Source: Burkholderiales bacterium
GTDB taxonomy: Bacteria > Pseudomonadota > Gammaproteobacteria > Burkholderiales > Burkholderiaceae_F
Length of the DNA: 7,692 nucleotides
Assembly: GCA_024641225.1 (NCBI GenBank)
Contig: JAHEDN010000113.1
Span: 1 to 7,692, forward strand
Direction: 5' to 3'
This document shows positions 6,326 to 7,692 of the stretch, piece by piece; positions within the stretch are counted from its first letter, which is position 1; each line of letters starts with the position of its first letter. Position numbers and translations under genes: made by a program. The notes below the pieces were generated by a model that saw only the letters and a list, made by a program, of their open reading frames with translations, had not been told where the DNA came from and searched no databases.

Positions 6326-6589
6326 ATGGAACACGACGCAATGGACGACTCACCTGCATTGCCGCCGCTGCCCGATCGCCTTTCGACCGACGAGCGGAGC
6401 CCTCATTACGTCGCGGCCGTGCTCGAACACGCCATCGGAATTCGCTTCAACGGCTACGAACGTTCGGATGTCGAGGAGTACTGCATCAGCGAGGGATGGG
6501 TGAAAGTTCCCGCCGGCAAGACGCTCGATCGCAAGGGCCATCCCCTGTTGCTCAAGCTGAAGGGCAAGGTCGAGGCCTACTACCGCTGA
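6326..6589 (+). CDS. DUF3297 family small protein (87 aa)
   Basis: This is a small cytosolic protein of the DUF3297 family, usually about 80 aa in proteobacteria, with no known function. The family block is clear: PALPPLPDRLSTDERSPHY (residues 10-28), then GIRFNGYERSDVEEYCISEG (38-57), then AGKTLDRKGHPLLLKLKG (63-80) ending in AYYR. It is near full length for the family. Two starts are possible, ATG 6326 (residues MEHDAMDDSP) and ATG 6341 (MDDSP). Neither has a strong ribosome site, and GGAA lies 9 bases before the second, so the real protein may be 82 aa. An in-frame extension to 6221 runs into non-conserved sequence and was rejected. It may be transcribed with the MBL gene or alone. Confidence 0.88.
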   Translation: MEHDAMDDSPALPPLPDRLSTDERSPHYVAAVLEHAIGIRFNGYERSDVEEYCISEGWVKVPAGKTLDRKGHPLLLKLKGKVEAYYR

Positions 6590-6806
6590 AGATGCTGCCC
6601 CGGCATCGGATGGGCCGGGTCCGGGTATCCGCTGACGTTCGCGAGCCGCGGCAGATTCACTCGGGATCGGCCGTTCAGACCTGAAGCATCGCTGCGCCGG
6701 GCCGCAATCGTTCCTTCGATCGCCGCCAGCCGTCAAGCCGCCCGGCCGCACCGGATTCCGGACCGAGGCCGCTGGTCGATGGACGCGACGCGTCGGCCTC
6801 CGCCGA
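6590..6806. other. Non-coding gap between convergent genes
   Basis: These 217 bases separate the DUF3297 gene from the convergent anti-sigma gene. No credible coding frame, RNA gene or promoter is visible. Only short GC hairpins occur near each end, and they are listed separately. Confidence 0.6.
6599..6619 (+). terminator. Weak hairpin after the DUF3297 gene
   Basis: CCCGGC (6599-6604) and GCCGGG (6614-6619) can pair across 9 bases, starting 9 bases after the stop codon. There is no T tract, so intrinsic termination is doubtful. Confidence 0.25.
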
Positions 6807-6807
6807 C
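6792..6807 (-). terminator. Hairpin at the end of the anti-sigma gene
   Basis: GTCGGC and GCCGAC form a 6-base stem with a 4-base loop, touching the TAG stop of the nrsF-like gene. It overlaps a perfect 10-base palindrome at 6786-6795. Position fits a terminator for the minus-strand pair, but no T run follows on that strand. Confidence 0.3.
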
Positions 6808-7448
6808 TACCAGCGCAGCACGACGCGGCCGAGCATCGCACCGAGGAAGGTGGGCACCAGCATGCCCAGTACGTACCAGGTGCCGATGAACGGCGCGGCC
6901 ATCTCCGGGCAGTGCAAGGTGTAGACGGTCGCCCCCAGCGCGCCCGCGAGCAGCCCCGCGGCCGCGCCCGCAAGGGTCAGCCGCGTCGGCGCGAGGCCAC
7001 GCATCACCCATAGCGACAGCGCCAGCGCCGGAGCCGACAGCACGGTGATGTTCAGCGGGCATGTGTTCCACGTGCTGCCCATGACGAGTGGCGCCCGCTC
7101 GCCCGGTGCGGATGCCATCAGTACGACGACGGAAAGCAGCCAGATCGCCGCGAACGGAATCCCCAGCGTGGCGGCCGCACGTCGCGTCGGCGTGCCCGGT
7201 TTCCCCAGTCTCAGCGTGACCGCGAATGCTGCCGCGGCCACGGCCGCGACGAAGCCCAGCTTCACCCAGAACATCGGCCACTGGGAAGCCTGCGCCAGCT
7301 GCGGGTTGAGCCCGAGCAGCCCGAGCATCAGTGGCACGGCCAGCGCCATGCCGGCGAGGCTGCCGAGCAGCAGGCGCCGCGACGGGGCGCGCGGATCGAC
7401 CGGTTCGGCGCCGGTCGCCAGGGCGGTGATCAGTTCGTCGGTCTTCAT
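6807..7448 (-). CDS. nrsF: NrsF-type (DUF1109) membrane anti-sigma factor, 213 aa
   Basis: This is an inner-membrane anti-sigma factor that would hold the adjacent ECF sigma factor inactive until a signal arrives. The N-terminus (MKTDELITALATGAEPV) is the short cytosolic part typical of DUF1109. Six hydrophobic segments follow, at about 26-47, 60-79, 94-113, 132-150, 156-177 and 187-209. Two cysteines, each followed by proline, stand out: C130 in STWNTCPLN and C180 in TLHCPEM. The Caulobacter NrsF homologue was reported to need two conserved cysteines at almost the same positions to respond to chromate and cadmium, so a metal or redox signal is likely here by homology. Its ATG overlaps the sigma stop (ATGA), giving coupled translation and balanced amounts of the pair. 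It is full length for the family. The signal specificity and the regulon cannot be read from this window. Confidence 0.85.
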   Translation of the reverse strand: MKTDELITALATGAEPVDPRAPSRRLLLGSLAGMALAVPLMLGLLGLNPQLAQASQWPMFWVKLGFVAAVAAAAFAVTLRLGKPGTPTRRAAATLGIPFAAIWLLSVVVLMASAPGERAPLVMGSTWNTCPLNITVLSAPALALSLWVMRGLAPTRLTLAGAAAGLLAGALGATVYTLHCPEMAAPFIGTWYVLGMLVPTFLGAMLGRVVLRW

Positions 7449-7692
7449 TGCGACTTGCGGATCAGCGCCGCCAGCACCTTGAGCCCGCGATGCACGCCGA
7501 CCTTGACGGCGGATTCGGACAGGCCGGTGCGCTGCGCCGTTTCGGCGACGGACAGTCCTTCGATCTTCACGTACTCGATCGGCAGGCGTTGCTTGTCGGG
7601 CAGCTGCTGCAGCAGCACACCAAGGTCGCGACGCGCCTCGGCGGCGGCCGGCTCGGCGTCGGTCAGCAGCGCGGCGCCTTCCTCGTCGAGCG
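7445..7692 (-). CDS. sigF: ECF sigma factor (SigF-like), C-terminal part, runs off the window
   Basis: The last 82 codons of an ECF sigma factor lie here, and the 5' part is outside the window. My translation gives the end of the region 2-4 linker (LDEEGAALLTDAEPAAAEAR), then sigma region 4: VLLQQLPDKQRLPIEYVKIE, the first helix, and GLSVAETAQRTGLSESAVKV, the helix-turn-helix that reads the -35 element. It ends in HRGLKVLAALIRKSQ. The LP-x-KQR motif and SESAVKVGVHRGL are standard for this family. The stop TGA overlaps the start of the NrsF-like gene. ECF factors paired with DUF1109 proteins form the SigF/NrsF group, which is known for stress and metal responses. The pairing rather than the fragment itself supports the subgroup and the gene symbol. 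Confidence 0.85.
   Translation of the reverse strand, partial: LDEEGAALLTDAEPAAAEARRDLGVLLQQLPDKQRLPIEYVKIEGLSVAETAQRTGLSESAVKVGVHRGLKVLAALIRKSQ

Noticed and set aside
6733..7281. Minus-strand open frame overlapping the anti-sigma gene
   Set aside because: Gly/Arg-rich shifted frame. The DUF1109 frame has six membrane segments and a coupled start.

Overview
The window is a high-GC chromosomal segment, with strong G/C third positions and long antisense shadow frames. Gene content (AqpZ-type aquaporin remnant, DUF3297 protein, SigF/NrsF-type ECF pair, amidohydrolase-3 and glycosyltransferase families) points to a proteobacterium, most likely a beta-proteobacterium. This assignment is inferred from protein resemblance only. 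I see no tRNA, rRNA, CRISPR array, insertion sequence or phage gene, so this is ordinary chromosomal gene space, cut at both ends.

Left block, minus strand (2236 down to 1): a compact four-gene unit. In transcription order it holds a CXXC peroxiredoxin-like protein, an exported DUF547 protein whose GTG start overlaps the peroxiredoxin stop by 4 bases, a divergent Rossmann/atypical-SDR-like protein 39 bases later, and the first 35 codons of a family 2 glycosyltransferase that begins 2 bases after the previous stop. The spacing indicates one transcript with translational coupling.

Middle block, plus strand (2500 to 6589): it diverges from the first block across about 260 bases of non-coding DNA. 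It starts with a membrane-anchored glycine-zipper protein. Next comes a decapitated aquaporin Z remnant that keeps only the C-terminal third with the second NPA box. It is followed by a large exported YtcJ-type amidohydrolase with a His/Asp-bearing C-terminal tail, an RNase Z-like metallo-beta-lactamase-fold hydrolase, and a small DUF3297 protein. Gaps of 40 to 165 bases mean these need not be one operon.

Right block, minus strand (7692 down to 6807): the C-terminal half of an ECF sigma factor, coupled by an ATGA overlap to a six-helix DUF1109/NrsF-type membrane anti-sigma factor. Its two cysteines, C130 and C180, sit where the cysteines reported for the Caulobacter NrsF metal/redox sensor lie. 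The 217 bases between the DUF3297 gene and this pair are non-coding and separate convergent genes.

No clearly new multi-gene system is visible. The points most worth a second look are the truncated aquaporin gene, the conserved-operon-like peroxiredoxin/DUF547/SDR-like/glycosyltransferase unit, and the cysteine-bearing anti-sigma factor.
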